A stretch of 64,000 nucleotides of DNA, from positions 294,445 to 358,444 of the forward strand of contig NZ_KB467824.1 in assembly GCF_000344615.1 (NCBI RefSeq), given 5' to 3'. The translations under genes were made by a program, and so were the position numbers. Shown here one piece after another: positions 1 to 8,171 of this stretch; within the stretch, counting starts at the first letter, position 1, and each line of letters opens with the position of its first letter. A model generated the notes under the pieces. It was not told where the DNA came from, ran no database searches, and saw nothing but the letters and a program-made list of their open reading frames with translations. The DNA comes from Janthinobacterium sp. CG3 (GTDB taxonomy: Bacteria > Pseudomonadota > Gammaproteobacteria > Burkholderiales > Burkholderiaceae_D).

Positions 1-863
1 TGCAGCAGCAGCCCGGCGCAGGTCAGCGCGGCGTAGCGCGCCAGGCTGGCGCGGGCGTTGCCAAAGCCCAGCGTGCGGCCGATCGGCCAGGCCAGCAGCA
101 GGAACAGCGCGTGCGGCAAACCGAACAACAGTCCCGCCGTGGCCGCGCCGACGCCGAGCCGTTCGCCCAGGTCGATGACGAAATACGGGTAGGACAGCAC
201 GGTGCCGACCGTAAACATGGCTTGCAACTGATACAGGGTGGCGGCGGCGACGCCGCAGTCGGCGCCGCCGCCGGCGGCGGCCTTGGCCGGCGCCCCCGCC
301 GCCCGCGCGGGCGGGTCCGGCAGCAAGCACAGGATCAGGCTGGCGGCGGCCGGAAACACGGCGAGGTAGAAGAACAGGTGCAGCAGGTTGGCGCGTCCGC
401 TCAGCAAGCCGATCAACGCCGGCCCGGCGAACAGCGCGGTCCTGGCCGACGCTTGCATCACGCCAAGCAGGGTCGACAGGCGCGAGGCGGACACTTGTTC
501 CGCCAGGAAGGCGTTGGAGGCGGAGAAGGTGCCGCCCAACAAGCCCTGCAAGGTCAAGCCCAGCGCGAATTCAAGCGGCGTTCTGGCCAGGCCGGTGAGG
601 ATAAAGCTCAGGCACAGGCCGGCGTGTGCGCGGATCAGCGAGGCGCGCCGGCCGATGCGGTCGCCCAGCCGGCCCCACAAGGGGTTGGCGACGGCTGCGG
701 CCAGCGTCGGCAGGGTAAAGTACCAGCCCGCCAGCGCCAGCGACTGCGAGGAGAAATTCGCTTGCAGGATGTAGGCGTAGAACGGCGGCATGCACAGCGC
801 GGCGAAGGCGGCGCCGAAGTGCCCCGCCACCGTCACCACGACCGGCCGGGTCAGCAAGCTCAT
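1..863 (-). CDS. MFS transporter, probable siderophore exporter (C-terminus cut by window edge)
   Basis: Leftward frame open from the ATG at 863 to the window edge with no stop (about 287 residues visible). The product is strongly hydrophobic, with helical blocks typical of a major facilitator and a loop carrying the MFS signature between helices 2 and 3 (NPLWGRLGDRIGRR, around residue 60). A low-complexity Ala/Gly/Pro stretch near residue 185 looks like the central cytoplasmic loop between the two six-helix halves. Its start codon overlaps the stop of the upstream NIS siderophore synthetase (ATGA at 860-863), so the two are probably translationally coupled. Export of the siderophore made by that enzyme is the likely role; this is inferred from context, since substrate cannot be read from sequence. 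Confidence 0.85.
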   Translation of the reverse strand, partial: MSLLTRPVVVTVAGHFGAAFAALCMPPFYAYILQANFSSQSLALAGWYFTLPTLAAAVANPLWGRLGDRIGRRASLIRAHAGLCLSFILTGLARTPLEFALGLTLQGLLGGTFSASNAFLAEQVSASRLSTLLGVMQASARTALFAGPALIGLLSGRANLLHLFFYLAVFPAAASLILCLLPDPPARAAGAPAKAAAGGGADCGVAAATLYQLQAMFTVGTVLSYPYFVIDLGERLGVGAATAGLLFGLPHALFLLLAWPIGRTLGFGNARASLARYAALTCAGLLL

Positions 864-2602
864 TGCGCCGCGCAGAGTGGATTGGCGACGCTCCGGTAGC
901 GCGCCGCGCTCCAGCCCAGCAGGCGCCGCGCCGCCAGGCATTCCATCTGCAGCGTCGGCCCCAGCAGGTCGAAGCGCCGGTGCCGCGGCGCCATCGCCGG
1001 CTGTGCCGCCTGGTAGTGCGCGACGGTGCGCGCGGCCTGGCGCCAGAACTGCGCCTCGGCATAACCATGGTACAGATCGAGCCGGTACGCCAGCTCGCCC
1101 AGGTTGATGAAGAACAGCACTTCCAGCAGATAGTCACGCGCTTCGATGCGGTCGAAGGCGAAGCCGGCGCTGGCGTTGAGGGCGTTGCGATAGGCCGGCG
1201 CGCCGCGCAGGCCGGCCAGCATCGCCTCGTCGGTGCAATCGCCCGGCAGGTAGTGCAAGCCGCCCGGCAGGTCGCGCACGGCGATGCGGCAGGGCAGGCC
1301 GTCGCGCAGGATCAGCAGGGTGTTTTGCGCGTGGCCTTCAAGCAGCACGCCGTGCGCCATCATCAGGTGCAGGAAGGGCGGCGCCACCGCTTCGAGCAGG
1401 GCGTCGACCCAGCGCTCGGCGCCGTGTTGCGCCAGCCACGGCGCGATGCGCAGCGCGCCGTCGTCGCCCAGGTCGCACAGGCCGGTCATCGGGAAGATCT
1501 GTTCGCCGGGGGTCAGCAGCGCTTCCGGCGCGGTGCGCCAGATCGCCCCCAGCAGGCCGTAGGCGCCGGGCCGCGCCTGGGCGGGGGCGAGCGTGATGCC
1601 GATCGGTTCGGACAGGATCGCCAGGCGGGCGCCATCGGCGAAAAACGGATCCTTGCGGCAGATGCCGTCGAGCCAGCCGGAAATGATGGGCGCGTTGTGC
1701 ACGTGGTGGTCCGACAGGATGCGGTCGGCCGAGCTGTTGGCGATGCCCAGCGGCAGTTTGATGTTGTGGCGCAGTTCGCCGTCGAGCGAACTGAGCGAGC
1801 GGATCGACTGCTGCGCCAGCCACGCGCCGTTGCCGTCGCCGAGGAACAGCAGGCGGCCGTCGACCAGCCAGTCGGCATAGTGCAGGCGGATGCAGTGCTG
1901 CCAGTGCCACGGGTGGGCCGGCATGAGGCGGAAACCCGCCGGCGCGTGGCCCTGCGCCTCGATCCGCCGTTGCAGGCGCGCGTATTCGGCGCGGCCGAGC
2001 TGGTCGATGAGGAAATCGGTGTAGTCGAGTCCGGCCAGCGCGTGCACCGCGCACAGGCGCGCGTCGATGGCCAGCCAGGTCAATTGTATCGGCTGGGAAA
2101 ATTCGGGGCCGTAAGCGAGGTTGTCGTCGACGTCAAAACCCATGCGCGAACGGAAGCAGGGGTGGTACAGGTGGCCGCCGCCCAGTTGCGCTTCCTGCCA
2201 GGGGTAGGGCGATTGCAGCGTGACGTCGGGCCGGGCGGTGCCGGCGTAGGCTTGCTTGAGCGCCGTGTTCTGCAGTTCCGCCACGAACCGCTCCAGCGCC
2301 TGTGGCGCCGGCTCCAGGTGGCGCACCATGTCCCTGACCACATTGGAAATGCTCAGGTCGGCGCCGGCGTCGGCGCCGCGCACCGCGCCCACCAGGCGCA
2401 GGCGCTGGAAGGCGCTGGCGCCGCCGACGTCGATGGCGTAGTCGCGCGCCCGGCCGTCGTCGGAGCGGCCGCGCAGGCACAGGGTGGCACCGTCGCGTTC
2501 GCCCTGGAGGAAACCCTCGCACCAGAACGCCTCGATGAATTGGCGCAGCGTGCGGTCTTTCGCGGCGGGATAATACGCTAGGAATGAGAGATTGTTCGAC
2601 AC
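860..2602 (-). CDS. NIS siderophore synthetase, IucA/IucC family
   Basis: 580 residues, the normal length for NRPS-independent siderophore (NIS) synthetases. These use ATP to adenylate a carboxylate such as citrate and condense it with an amine or hydroxylamine. Family hallmarks are visible: a GGHLYHPCFRSR block near residue 145 (family form GHPxHPxxKxR), HPWHWQH near 230, the QQSIRSLSS and HNIKLPLG ATP-site blocks near 260-280, and HGVLLEGHAQNTLL near 415. The C-terminal third matches the FhuF-like domain of the family. A Fur box lies about 85 bp upstream and an MFS exporter gene overlaps the 3' end, so this is an iron-repressed siderophore biosynthesis/export operon. Which siderophore is made cannot be told from one synthetase. 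Confidence 0.92.
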   Translation of the reverse strand: MSNNLSFLAYYPAAKDRTLRQFIEAFWCEGFLQGERDGATLCLRGRSDDGRARDYAIDVGGASAFQRLRLVGAVRGADAGADLSISNVVRDMVRHLEPAPQALERFVAELQNTALKQAYAGTARPDVTLQSPYPWQEAQLGGGHLYHPCFRSRMGFDVDDNLAYGPEFSQPIQLTWLAIDARLCAVHALAGLDYTDFLIDQLGRAEYARLQRRIEAQGHAPAGFRLMPAHPWHWQHCIRLHYADWLVDGRLLFLGDGNGAWLAQQSIRSLSSLDGELRHNIKLPLGIANSSADRILSDHHVHNAPIISGWLDGICRKDPFFADGARLAILSEPIGITLAPAQARPGAYGLLGAIWRTAPEALLTPGEQIFPMTGLCDLGDDGALRIAPWLAQHGAERWVDALLEAVAPPFLHLMMAHGVLLEGHAQNTLLILRDGLPCRIAVRDLPGGLHYLPGDCTDEAMLAGLRGAPAYRNALNASAGFAFDRIEARDYLLEVLFFINLGELAYRLDLYHGYAEAQFWRQAARTVAHYQAAQPAMAPRHRRFDLLGPTLQMECLAARRLLGWSAARYRSVANPLCAAQ

Positions 2603-2685
2603 TGGCGGCCCGTCTAGATTGTTTGAAATGGTGCGATGTAAGTCAGGCTGGCAGCTTAGTCGCTACCATAATGAATGTCAATACA

Positions 2686-2704
2686 AATGATAATGATTCG
2701 CATT
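2686..2704 (-). promoter_or_regulatory. Fur box upstream of the siderophore operon
   Basis: The 19-bp site AATGATAATGATTCGCATT is a near-palindrome that fits the Fur consensus GATAATGATAATCATTATC in its GATAATGAT half. It lies 84 bp upstream of the NIS synthetase start, in the gap between that gene and the LysR gene, where an operator for the leftward siderophore operon is expected. Fur binding is inferred from the match. Confidence 0.8.
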
Positions 2705-2783
2705 AAACGGTTCGGATTGCGGATGGCGGATGGCGGATAGGCAAGGCGGACCGGCTGCGCGGGCCGGGGCGCCCGCGCCGGGA

Positions 2784-3707
2784 TCAGGCGGCGCGCGGCG
2801 CCGGCACGTTCCACTCGTGGGTGTCGACGAACTTGACCAGGAAGGCAATGAAACTCTCGGCCGCCGGCGACGGCGAGCGCGCCGTCTTGGTGTAGACGAA
2901 GAAGCGGCGCGTCAGCGCCGGCTCGTACAACCGGCGCATCTGCAGGCCGTACAATTTGACCATCGGCTCGGCGTAGGGCAGGCAGGCGGTGACGCCGAGC
3001 TTGGCGCTGACCATCGCCAGCGCCGTCGTCATGAACGTCACCTCGTTGTAGGGCTTGAGCGAGAGTTCGCGAAACGAGATGTGCATGTCGCGCAGCAGCC
3101 GTTCGGTGAACTGGCCCTGCAGCGCGATGAACGGGTAGTCGTTGACGTCGGCCCAGGTAACGCGCTGCTTGCCTTCGAGCGGATGGCCGGTGGGGAACAC
3201 CAGCACGAAGGGCATCTCGAACAAGACTTGCGCGGCGATCTCGGCGGTGGCGTCGCGCTCCGGGCCGATGCCGAAGTCGACTTCGCCGCTGAAGACCCGG
3301 CCCGAGACGTTCTCGACCGGGCAGTCGACCAGCTTCACCTGCACCGCGGGATGGGCCAGCCGGTACGCCGCGATCACCTCCGGCAACAGGGTGCACGACA
3401 TCATCTGCGGCGCGGCGATGCGCACCGCGCCGGTTTTCAAGGCCTTGCGGTTGGCGATGTCGAGCATGGCGCCGTCGAGGTCCTGGATCATCTTGTCGAA
3501 CAGCGGGTACAGTTCGCGGCCCAGTTCCGACAACTGGGTCTTGCGGGTGCTGCGCTCGACCACGCGCACGCCCAGCACTTGCTCGAGTTCCTTGATCAGG
3601 CCGCTGAGCGCCGACTGGGTCACGTGCAGGTACTCGGCGGCGAGCGTGAAACTGCCGGTTTTGGCGAGGGCGACGAAGGCGCGCATTTGGCGCAGGCTGG
3701 GACTCAT
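2784..3707 (-). CDS. LysR-family transcriptional regulator
   Basis: 307 residues, typical LysR length. Residues 1-60 form the winged helix-turn-helix, with the characteristic run SFTLAAEYLHVTQSALSGLI followed by KELEQVLGVRVVERSTRKTQLSELG. Residues 90-300 match the periplasmic-binding-like effector domain. The gene is divergent from the fumarylacetoacetase/maleylacetoacetate isomerase pair, with 144 bp between starts. LysR regulators often control the neighbouring divergent operon, so it may be the activator of this aromatic-acid module. The inducer is unknown. The Fur box and siderophore operon lie beyond its 3' end and are probably unrelated. Confidence 0.92.
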   Translation of the reverse strand: MSPSLRQMRAFVALAKTGSFTLAAEYLHVTQSALSGLIKELEQVLGVRVVERSTRKTQLSELGRELYPLFDKMIQDLDGAMLDIANRKALKTGAVRIAAPQMMSCTLLPEVIAAYRLAHPAVQVKLVDCPVENVSGRVFSGEVDFGIGPERDATAEIAAQVLFEMPFVLVFPTGHPLEGKQRVTWADVNDYPFIALQGQFTERLLRDMHISFRELSLKPYNEVTFMTTALAMVSAKLGVTACLPYAEPMVKLYGLQMRRLYEPALTRRFFVYTKTARSPSPAAESFIAFLVKFVDTHEWNVPAPRAA

Positions 3708-3851
3708 AAGGTAATCCGATAAATCGATTGAAAAAAATTGTTTGTATGATAGCTGGAACTGGCTTCTAATGGTGCAAACGATGCGGCGAGCCCGCCGCCA
3801 CGGCGTACGCCCCGGCCGCCGGATACACCACCAGAAAACACAAGGATAACG

Positions 3852-4874
3852 ATGAAACTCGCAACATTAAAAACCGCTAGCCGCGACGGCGCGCTGATCG
3901 TGGTCAGCCGCGACCTGACCCGGTACGCGAGCGCGGCCGCCGTCGCGCCCAACCTGCAAACGGCGCTCGACAACTGGGACGCGCTGGCGCCGCAACTGGA
4001 GCAGTTGTACGCCGCCCTGAACGCCGGCGCCGCCGCCGACGCCGTGCCGTTCGACGAGCGCCTGTGCCATTCGCCGCTGCCGCGCGCCTACCAGTGGGCC
4101 GACGGCTCGGCCTATATCAACCACGTCGAGCTGGTGCGCAAGGCGCGCCACGCCGAGGTGCCGGCCTCGTTCTACACCGACCCGCTGATGTACCAGGGCG
4201 GCTCGGACAGCTTCATCGGCCCGCACGACCCGATTTACGCCGAGTCGGAAGAGTGGGGCATCGACCTGGAGGCCGAGGTGGCCGTTATCACCGCCGACGT
4301 GGCGATGGGCGCCAGCGCGGAGCAGGCGGCGCGGGCGGTCCGCCTGGTGCTGCTGGTAAACGACGTCTCGCTGCGCAACCTGATTCCCAACGAGCTGGCC
4401 AAGGGCTTCGGCTTCTTCCAGTCGAAGGCCGCCAGCGCCTTCTCGCCGGTGGCGGTGACGCCGGACGAGCTGGGCGCGCACTGGGCCGACAGCAAGTTGC
4501 ACCTGCCGCTGACGGTGACCTTGAACCAGCGCCCGTTCGGCAAGCCGAACGCCGGCGAAGACATGACCTTCAACTTCGGCCAACTGGTGGCGCACGCCGC
4601 CAAGACGCGCGAACTGGCCGCCGGCACCATCATCGGCTCCGGCACGGTGTCGAACAAGCAGGGCAACCTGCACGGTTCCAGCATTGAAAACGGCGGCGTC
4701 GGCTACTGTTGCCTGGCCGAGGTGCGCATGTACGAAACCATCGAGGAAGGTGCGCCGAGGACCGGCTACCTGAAGTTCGGCGACAGCGTGCGCATTGAAA
4801 TGTTCGACGCGGCCGGCGCCAGCATCTTCGGCGCCATCGACCAGAGCGTCGCGCCGTACCCGGGCCGCCGCTGA
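3852..4874 (+). CDS. Fumarylacetoacetate hydrolase family protein (fumarylacetoacetase-like)
   Basis: 340 residues. The fold is the FAH type: after an N-terminal module comes the metal-binding core, with the ExE pair in IDLEAEVAVIT (about residues 137-147), an Asp in LLVNDVSLRN (about 170) and the C-terminal block GTIIGSGTVSNKQG. It hydrolyses a 2,4-diketo acid; with a maleylacetoacetate isomerase gene directly after it, fumarylacetoacetate from tyrosine/homogentisate (or fumarylpyruvate from gentisate) is the likely substrate. An AAGGA ribosome site lies 5 bases before the ATG. The next gene starts 1 base after its stop. No homogentisate dioxygenase gene lies in this window. Confidence 0.88.
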   Translation: MKLATLKTASRDGALIVVSRDLTRYASAAAVAPNLQTALDNWDALAPQLEQLYAALNAGAAADAVPFDERLCHSPLPRAYQWADGSAYINHVELVRKARHAEVPASFYTDPLMYQGGSDSFIGPHDPIYAESEEWGIDLEAEVAVITADVAMGASAEQAARAVRLVLLVNDVSLRNLIPNELAKGFGFFQSKAASAFSPVAVTPDELGAHWADSKLHLPLTVTLNQRPFGKPNAGEDMTFNFGQLVAHAAKTRELAAGTIIGSGTVSNKQGNLHGSSIENGGVGYCCLAEVRMYETIEEGAPRTGYLKFGDSVRIEMFDAAGASIFGAIDQSVAPYPGRR

Positions 4875-4875
4875 C

Positions 4876-5520
4876 ATGAAGCTCTACACCTACTTCCGCA
4901 GCTCCGCCGCCTACCGGGTGCGGATCGCGCTGAACCTGAAGGGGCTGCCTTACCAGGCGGTTCCGGTGCACCTGCTGCGCAGCGGCGGCGAGCACCTGCA
5001 GGACGGCTACCGCAGCGTCAATCCGGCCGCGCTGATCCCGTCGCTGGACGACGACGGCGCCACGCTGACCCAGTCGCTGGCGATCCTCGAGTACCTCGAC
5101 GAGACCCATCCGGGCGTGCCGCTGCTGCCGGCCGACGCGCTGGGACGGGCGCGCGTGCGGGCGCTGGCGCTGACGGTGGCAGCCGACACCCATCCGCTGA
5201 CCAACCTGCGCGTGCTGAAATACCTGAAGCAGACGCTGGGCGTATCGGAGGAGGCGAAGATGGAATGGTATCGCCACTGGCTGCGTGACGGCCTGGCGAC
5301 GCTGGAGGCGCTGCTGGCGCGCGACCCGCGCACCGGCGCGTTTTGCCACGGCGACGCGCCGACGCTGGCCGACTGCTGCCTGGAGCCGCAAGCGTTCAAC
5401 GCCGAGCGCTTCGAAGTCGACCTGGCGGCCTACCCGACGGTGGCGCGCATCCACGCGCGCTGCGCCGCGCACCCGGCCTTCGCCGCCGCGCACCCGGCGC
5501 GCCAGCCGGACGCCGAGTAG
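4876..5520 (+). CDS. maiA: Maleylacetoacetate isomerase (zeta-class GST)
   Basis: 214 residues from the ATG at 4876, one base after the upstream stop; an in-frame earlier ATG would lie inside the FAH gene and is unlikely. The N-terminus YFRSSAAYRVRIALNLKG carries the SSxxxRVRIAL signature of zeta-class glutathione transferases, with Ser as the glutathione-activating residue. The NPAALIPSLDDDG and TQSLAILEYLDE blocks complete the thioredoxin-fold GSH site. The C-terminal helical domain holds the usual GDAPTLADCCLEPQ segment. It isomerises maleylacetoacetate to fumarylacetoacetate, the step before the enzyme encoded upstream, so the pair is a two-step operon. Confidence 0.92.
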   Translation: MKLYTYFRSSAAYRVRIALNLKGLPYQAVPVHLLRSGGEHLQDGYRSVNPAALIPSLDDDGATLTQSLAILEYLDETHPGVPLLPADALGRARVRALALTVAADTHPLTNLRVLKYLKQTLGVSEEAKMEWYRHWLRDGLATLEALLARDPRTGAFCHGDAPTLADCCLEPQAFNAERFEVDLAAYPTVARIHARCAAHPAFAAAHPARQPDAE

Positions 5521-5537
5521 CGTAAGCCGACCTACGG
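5517..5537. repeat. Fragment of the GTCGGCTTA palindromic intergenic repeat
   Basis: The stretch GCGTAAGCCGACCTACG, overlapping the maiA stop region, is the reverse-complement half of the repeat seen complete at 21916-21960 and 23684-23727. It could act as a weak hairpin, but here only one arm is preserved. Confidence 0.5.
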
Positions 5538-5753
5538 AAATCGCTCGATTCGGCCGCCATAACGACCGTACGCGGCGAATCTGGCCAGCACGAAATCCGG
5601 CAGCGTACCGCGCAGGACGTCCCGGCACGGCTCGCCTCCGGCGGCGAATTGCCGTTCCACGGCCTGGCCCTGGTCGTCCAGGCCGTCGCGCCTGGCCCGG
5701 TCCAGGAAGGTGCTGTTGACGGGGGTAATCCGATACTCGCTCTGGTTTGGCAT
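5532..5753 (-). CDS. Small hypothetical protein
   Basis: 73 residues, starting MPNQSEYRITPVNS and rich in Arg/Asp with no membrane segment or signal peptide. It has a coherent, non-repetitive composition unlike the Arg/Ala-rich shadow frames around it and fills the gap between maiA (convergent) and the next leftward gene. The ribosome site is weak (GAAAGA about 8 bases before the ATG). I do not recognise the family; it may be a small soluble protein of unknown function. Confidence 0.45.
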   Translation of the reverse strand: MPNQSEYRITPVNSTFLDRARRDGLDDQGQAVERQFAAGGEPCRDVLRGTLPDFVLARFAAYGRYGGRIERFP

Positions 5754-5842
5754 GGCGGTGTCTTTCGTGTGGGATGGACGGTTCCATCTTCACGCGTCAG
5801 CGCCGCGGGCGCTATCCGCTTCTTGCTGTTACATCCGCTTGG

Positions 5843-6196
5843 CTAATTCATGCTCGGACATGCGCCGCTCTGGCAAAAGTAATCGCCGCGCAGCCACGAC
5901 GCGTTGAGGCAAGCGCTGCTCGCCAGGATCGCCACCAGCGTCCATCCGGCGACGGTGTTCAGCGGCAATGGCGGGTGCGGCTTGCGCAGGCCGACCAGGA
6001 AAATCACCAGGAACAGCACGCCCATTAACAGCGAGAGCGCGCTGAACAACATCCATAGCAAACCGCCGCCGAGCTTGAGTTCATAGCCCAGTTCGGACAG
6101 CACCCCGACCGCCACGGCGTTGAAGACAGGCCAAAACAGACCGTACAGGGCGATTCCCAGTATGGGTTCGAGCGGCCGGTTGAGATCCTTGTTCAT
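5843..6196 (-). CDS. Small integral membrane protein, hypothetical
   Basis: 117 residues from the ATG at 6196 (an adjacent GTG at 6199 would add one residue; an AAGG motif sits 6-9 bases upstream, so either could serve). Three hydrophobic segments are clear: about residues 13-36, 47-70 and 83-100, separated by short charged loops including GLRKPHPPLPLN. The C-terminus holds two Cys (DYFCQSGAC). The pattern fits a three-helix inner-membrane protein. No family is recognised and neighbours give no functional hint. Confidence 0.6.
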   Translation of the reverse strand: MNKDLNRPLEPILGIALYGLFWPVFNAVAVGVLSELGYELKLGGGLLWMLFSALSLLMGVLFLVIFLVGLRKPHPPLPLNTVAGWTLVAILASSACLNASWLRGDYFCQSGACPSMN

Positions 6197-6266
6197 CACT
6201 GAACGCCTTGCTTAGTTGTAAAGATAGAAACAGTATAGCGTAGCCGGGCGTGAGCGGCCGCGCCGC

Positions 6267-6746
6267 TTACCCCTTGGTGGACGCCGGCGGCTCGCCGATC
6301 ACGGCGTTTTCCCGCATGGTTTGCAGCACCATATAGGAGCGGATGTCGAGCACGCCCGGTATCTTGTAGATCTTCTCCAGCACGAAGTCGGAGTAGTGCT
6401 TCAGGTTGCGGGTGCGCACGCGCAGCAGGTAGTTGGCCTCGCCCGTCACTACGTAGGAGCCGATCACCTCGTCGAGGTGTTGCAGCGCGGCGGCGAATTG
6501 CTCGTGCCAGCGGTCGGCGTCGCGGCGCATCGTGATCATCACGAAGGCCTCCACCTCCAGCCCCAGCATGCCGGCGTCGAGCTGCGCGGTATAACCGCGG
6601 ATGATGCCGGACTCCTCCAGCAGGCCGACGCGGCGCAGGCAGGCCGACGGCGACAGGCAGACCGTCTCGGCCAGCTTCAGGTTGCTGATGCGGCCGTCCC
6701 GCTGCAGCGCCTTGAGGATTTTTAAATCGATGACGTCGACGTTCAT
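6267..6746 (-). CDS. Lrp/AsnC-family regulator, probable KynR-type regulator of the kyn genes
   Basis: 159 residues. Residues 4-60 are the AsnC-type helix-turn-helix (LDLKILKALQRDGRISN-type start, then LAETVCLSPSACLRRVGLLE), and residues 65-150 are the RAM ligand-binding domain, with VTGEANYLLRVRTRNLKHY as its core. The gene is divergent from kynU, 154 bp start to start. In Pseudomonas and Burkholderia relatives an Lrp/AsnC protein (KynR) divergently transcribed from kyn genes activates them in response to kynurenine; assignment here rests on that gene arrangement. An inverted repeat in the gap is a plausible operator. Confidence 0.88.
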   Translation of the reverse strand: MNVDVIDLKILKALQRDGRISNLKLAETVCLSPSACLRRVGLLEESGIIRGYTAQLDAGMLGLEVEAFVMITMRRDADRWHEQFAAALQHLDEVIGSYVVTGEANYLLRVRTRNLKHYSDFVLEKIYKIPGVLDIRSYMVLQTMRENAVIGEPPASTKG

Positions 6747-6753
6747 TCGAATT

Positions 6754-6795
6754 ATTCGCTAATTTATTTGGTAATACTCGAATAATATAGCGAAT
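6754..6795. promoter_or_regulatory. Candidate operator between the AsnC regulator and kynU
   Basis: ATTCGCTA at 6754-6761 is matched by its exact reverse complement TAGCGAAT at 6788-6795 across 26 bp. The stretch is markedly AT-rich against its surroundings and also contains the related CGAATTATTCG and CTCGAATAAT motifs. Its place 8-50 bp upstream of the regulator start suits an Lrp/AsnC operator that controls both directions. Binding is inferred. Confidence 0.5.
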
Positions 6796-6900
6796 CGGCC
6801 CGCAAAAGCGCCCGATTTTGCAGAAAAAAATGCGCCGCCTTCCCCTAAAATACTCCTACCAAATCCAATTAGCCACCCGGCCCCCACAGGAGTTTTTCCC

Positions 6901-8151
6901 ATGACGACACAACACGACTGCCTGGCGCTCGACGCCGCCGATCCTCTGGCCGCCCTGCGCGAGCAGTTTGCGCTGCCCGCCGGCGTCACCTACCTCGACG
7001 GCAACTCGCTGGGCGCGCGTCCGAAGGCGGCGCTGAAGCGCGCCCAACAGGTGCTGGAGGCGGAGTGGGGCGACGGCTTGATCCGCAGTTGGAACAGCGC
7101 CGGCTGGTTCGCGCTGCCGTCGCGCCTGGGCGACAAGCTGGCGCCGCTGGTCGGCGCCGACAAGGACGAGGTCGTCATCACCGACTCGACCTCGGTGAAC
7201 CTGTTCAAGGCGCTGGCGGCGGCCATCAAGTTGCAGGCGGCCGATCCGGCGCGCGCGCAGCGCCGCGCCATCGTCACCGAACGCGACAGTTTTCCGACCG
7301 ACATCTACATGGCGCAGGGCTTGATCGAGTGGCTGGACCGCGGCTACCGCCTGGAGCTGGTCGACGCGTGGGACCAGTTGCCGGCCGCGCTGCACGACGA
7401 CGTCGCCGTGCTCATGCTCACGCACGTCAACTACCGCACCGGGCGCATGTTCGACATGGCGTCCGTCACCGCCCTGGCGCACGAGGCCGGCGCCTTGGTG
7501 ATTTGGGACCTGGCCCATTCGGCCGGCGCGGTCGAGGTCGACCTGAACGCGGCCAAGGCCGATTTCGCCGTCGGCTGCACCTATAAATACCTGAACGGCG
7601 GGCCCGGCTCGCCGGCCTTCATCTGGGTGCCGCGGCGCCACCAGGGCGACTTCAGCCAGCCGCTGTCGGGCTGGTGGGGGCACCGCCAGCCGTTCGCCAT
7701 GCAACCGTCGTTCGCGCCGACCGCCGGCGTCCGCCGGGCGCTGTGCGGCACCCAGCCGATCACCTCGCTGGCGCTGGTGGAATGCGGCCTGGACGTCTAC
7801 GAACAAGTGTCGATGGCGGCGCTGCGCCGCAAGTCGCTGGCGCTAACCGACCTGTTCATCGCCCTCGTCGAGCAGCACTGCGGCGGCCACGGCCTGGAAC
7901 TGGTGACGCCGCGCGAGCACGCGCAGCGCGGCAGCCACGTCAGCTTCAGCCACCCGCAAGGCTACGCCGTGATGCAGTCGCTGATCGCCCACGGCGTCAT
8001 CGGCGACTACCGCGAACCGCAGGTGATGCGCTTTGGCTTCACGCCGCTGTACACCAGCTATGGCGAAGTGTGGGGCGCCGTGCAGACGCTGAAACGCATC
8101 CTCGACGAGGGCGATTACGAGATCGACGCCGCCCGCGGCGCGGTGACCTGA
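6901..8151 (+). CDS. kynU: Kynureninase
   Basis: 416 residues, full length. PLP-dependent fold type I enzyme that cleaves kynurenine to anthranilate and alanine. Visible motifs are [14 protein letters not shown] at the N-terminus, [10 protein letters not shown] (phosphate-binding region), [14 protein letters not shown] with the PLP-pyridine Asp, and the PLP lysine K229 in [18 protein letters not shown] ribosome site lies at about 6889. It is followed 20 bp later by kynA, so the two form an operon for tryptophan degradation through anthranilate. The usual third member, kynB (kynurenine formamidase), is not next to it. Confidence 0.96.
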   Translation: MTTQHDCLALDAADPLAALREQFALPAGVTYLDGNSLGARPKAALKRAQQVLEAEWGDGLIRSWNSAGWFALPSRLGDKLAPLVGADKDEVVITDSTSVNLFKALAAAIKLQAADPARAQRRAIVTERDSFPTDIYMAQGLIEWLDRGYRLELVDAWDQLPAALHDDVAVLMLTHVNYRTGRMFDMASVTALAHEAGALVIWDLAHSAGAVEVDLNAAKADFAVGCTYKYLNGGPGSPAFIWVPRRHQGDFSQPLSGWWGHRQPFAMQPSFAPTAGVRRALCGTQPITSLALVECGLDVYEQVSMAALRRKSLALTDLFIALVEQHCGGHGLELVTPREHAQRGSHVSFSHPQGYAVMQSLIAHGVIGDYREPQVMRFGFTPLYTSYGEVWGAVQTLKRILDEGDYEIDAARGAVT

Positions 8152-8171
8152 AACAGAACGAGGAGACCGAC

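Noticed and set aside
863-2581. Long rightward open frame (572 codons) opposite the siderophore synthetase
   Set aside because: It is the antisense of a gene with clear family motifs; its product is Arg/Gln/Val-rich without any motif, as expected for a shadow in high-GC DNA.
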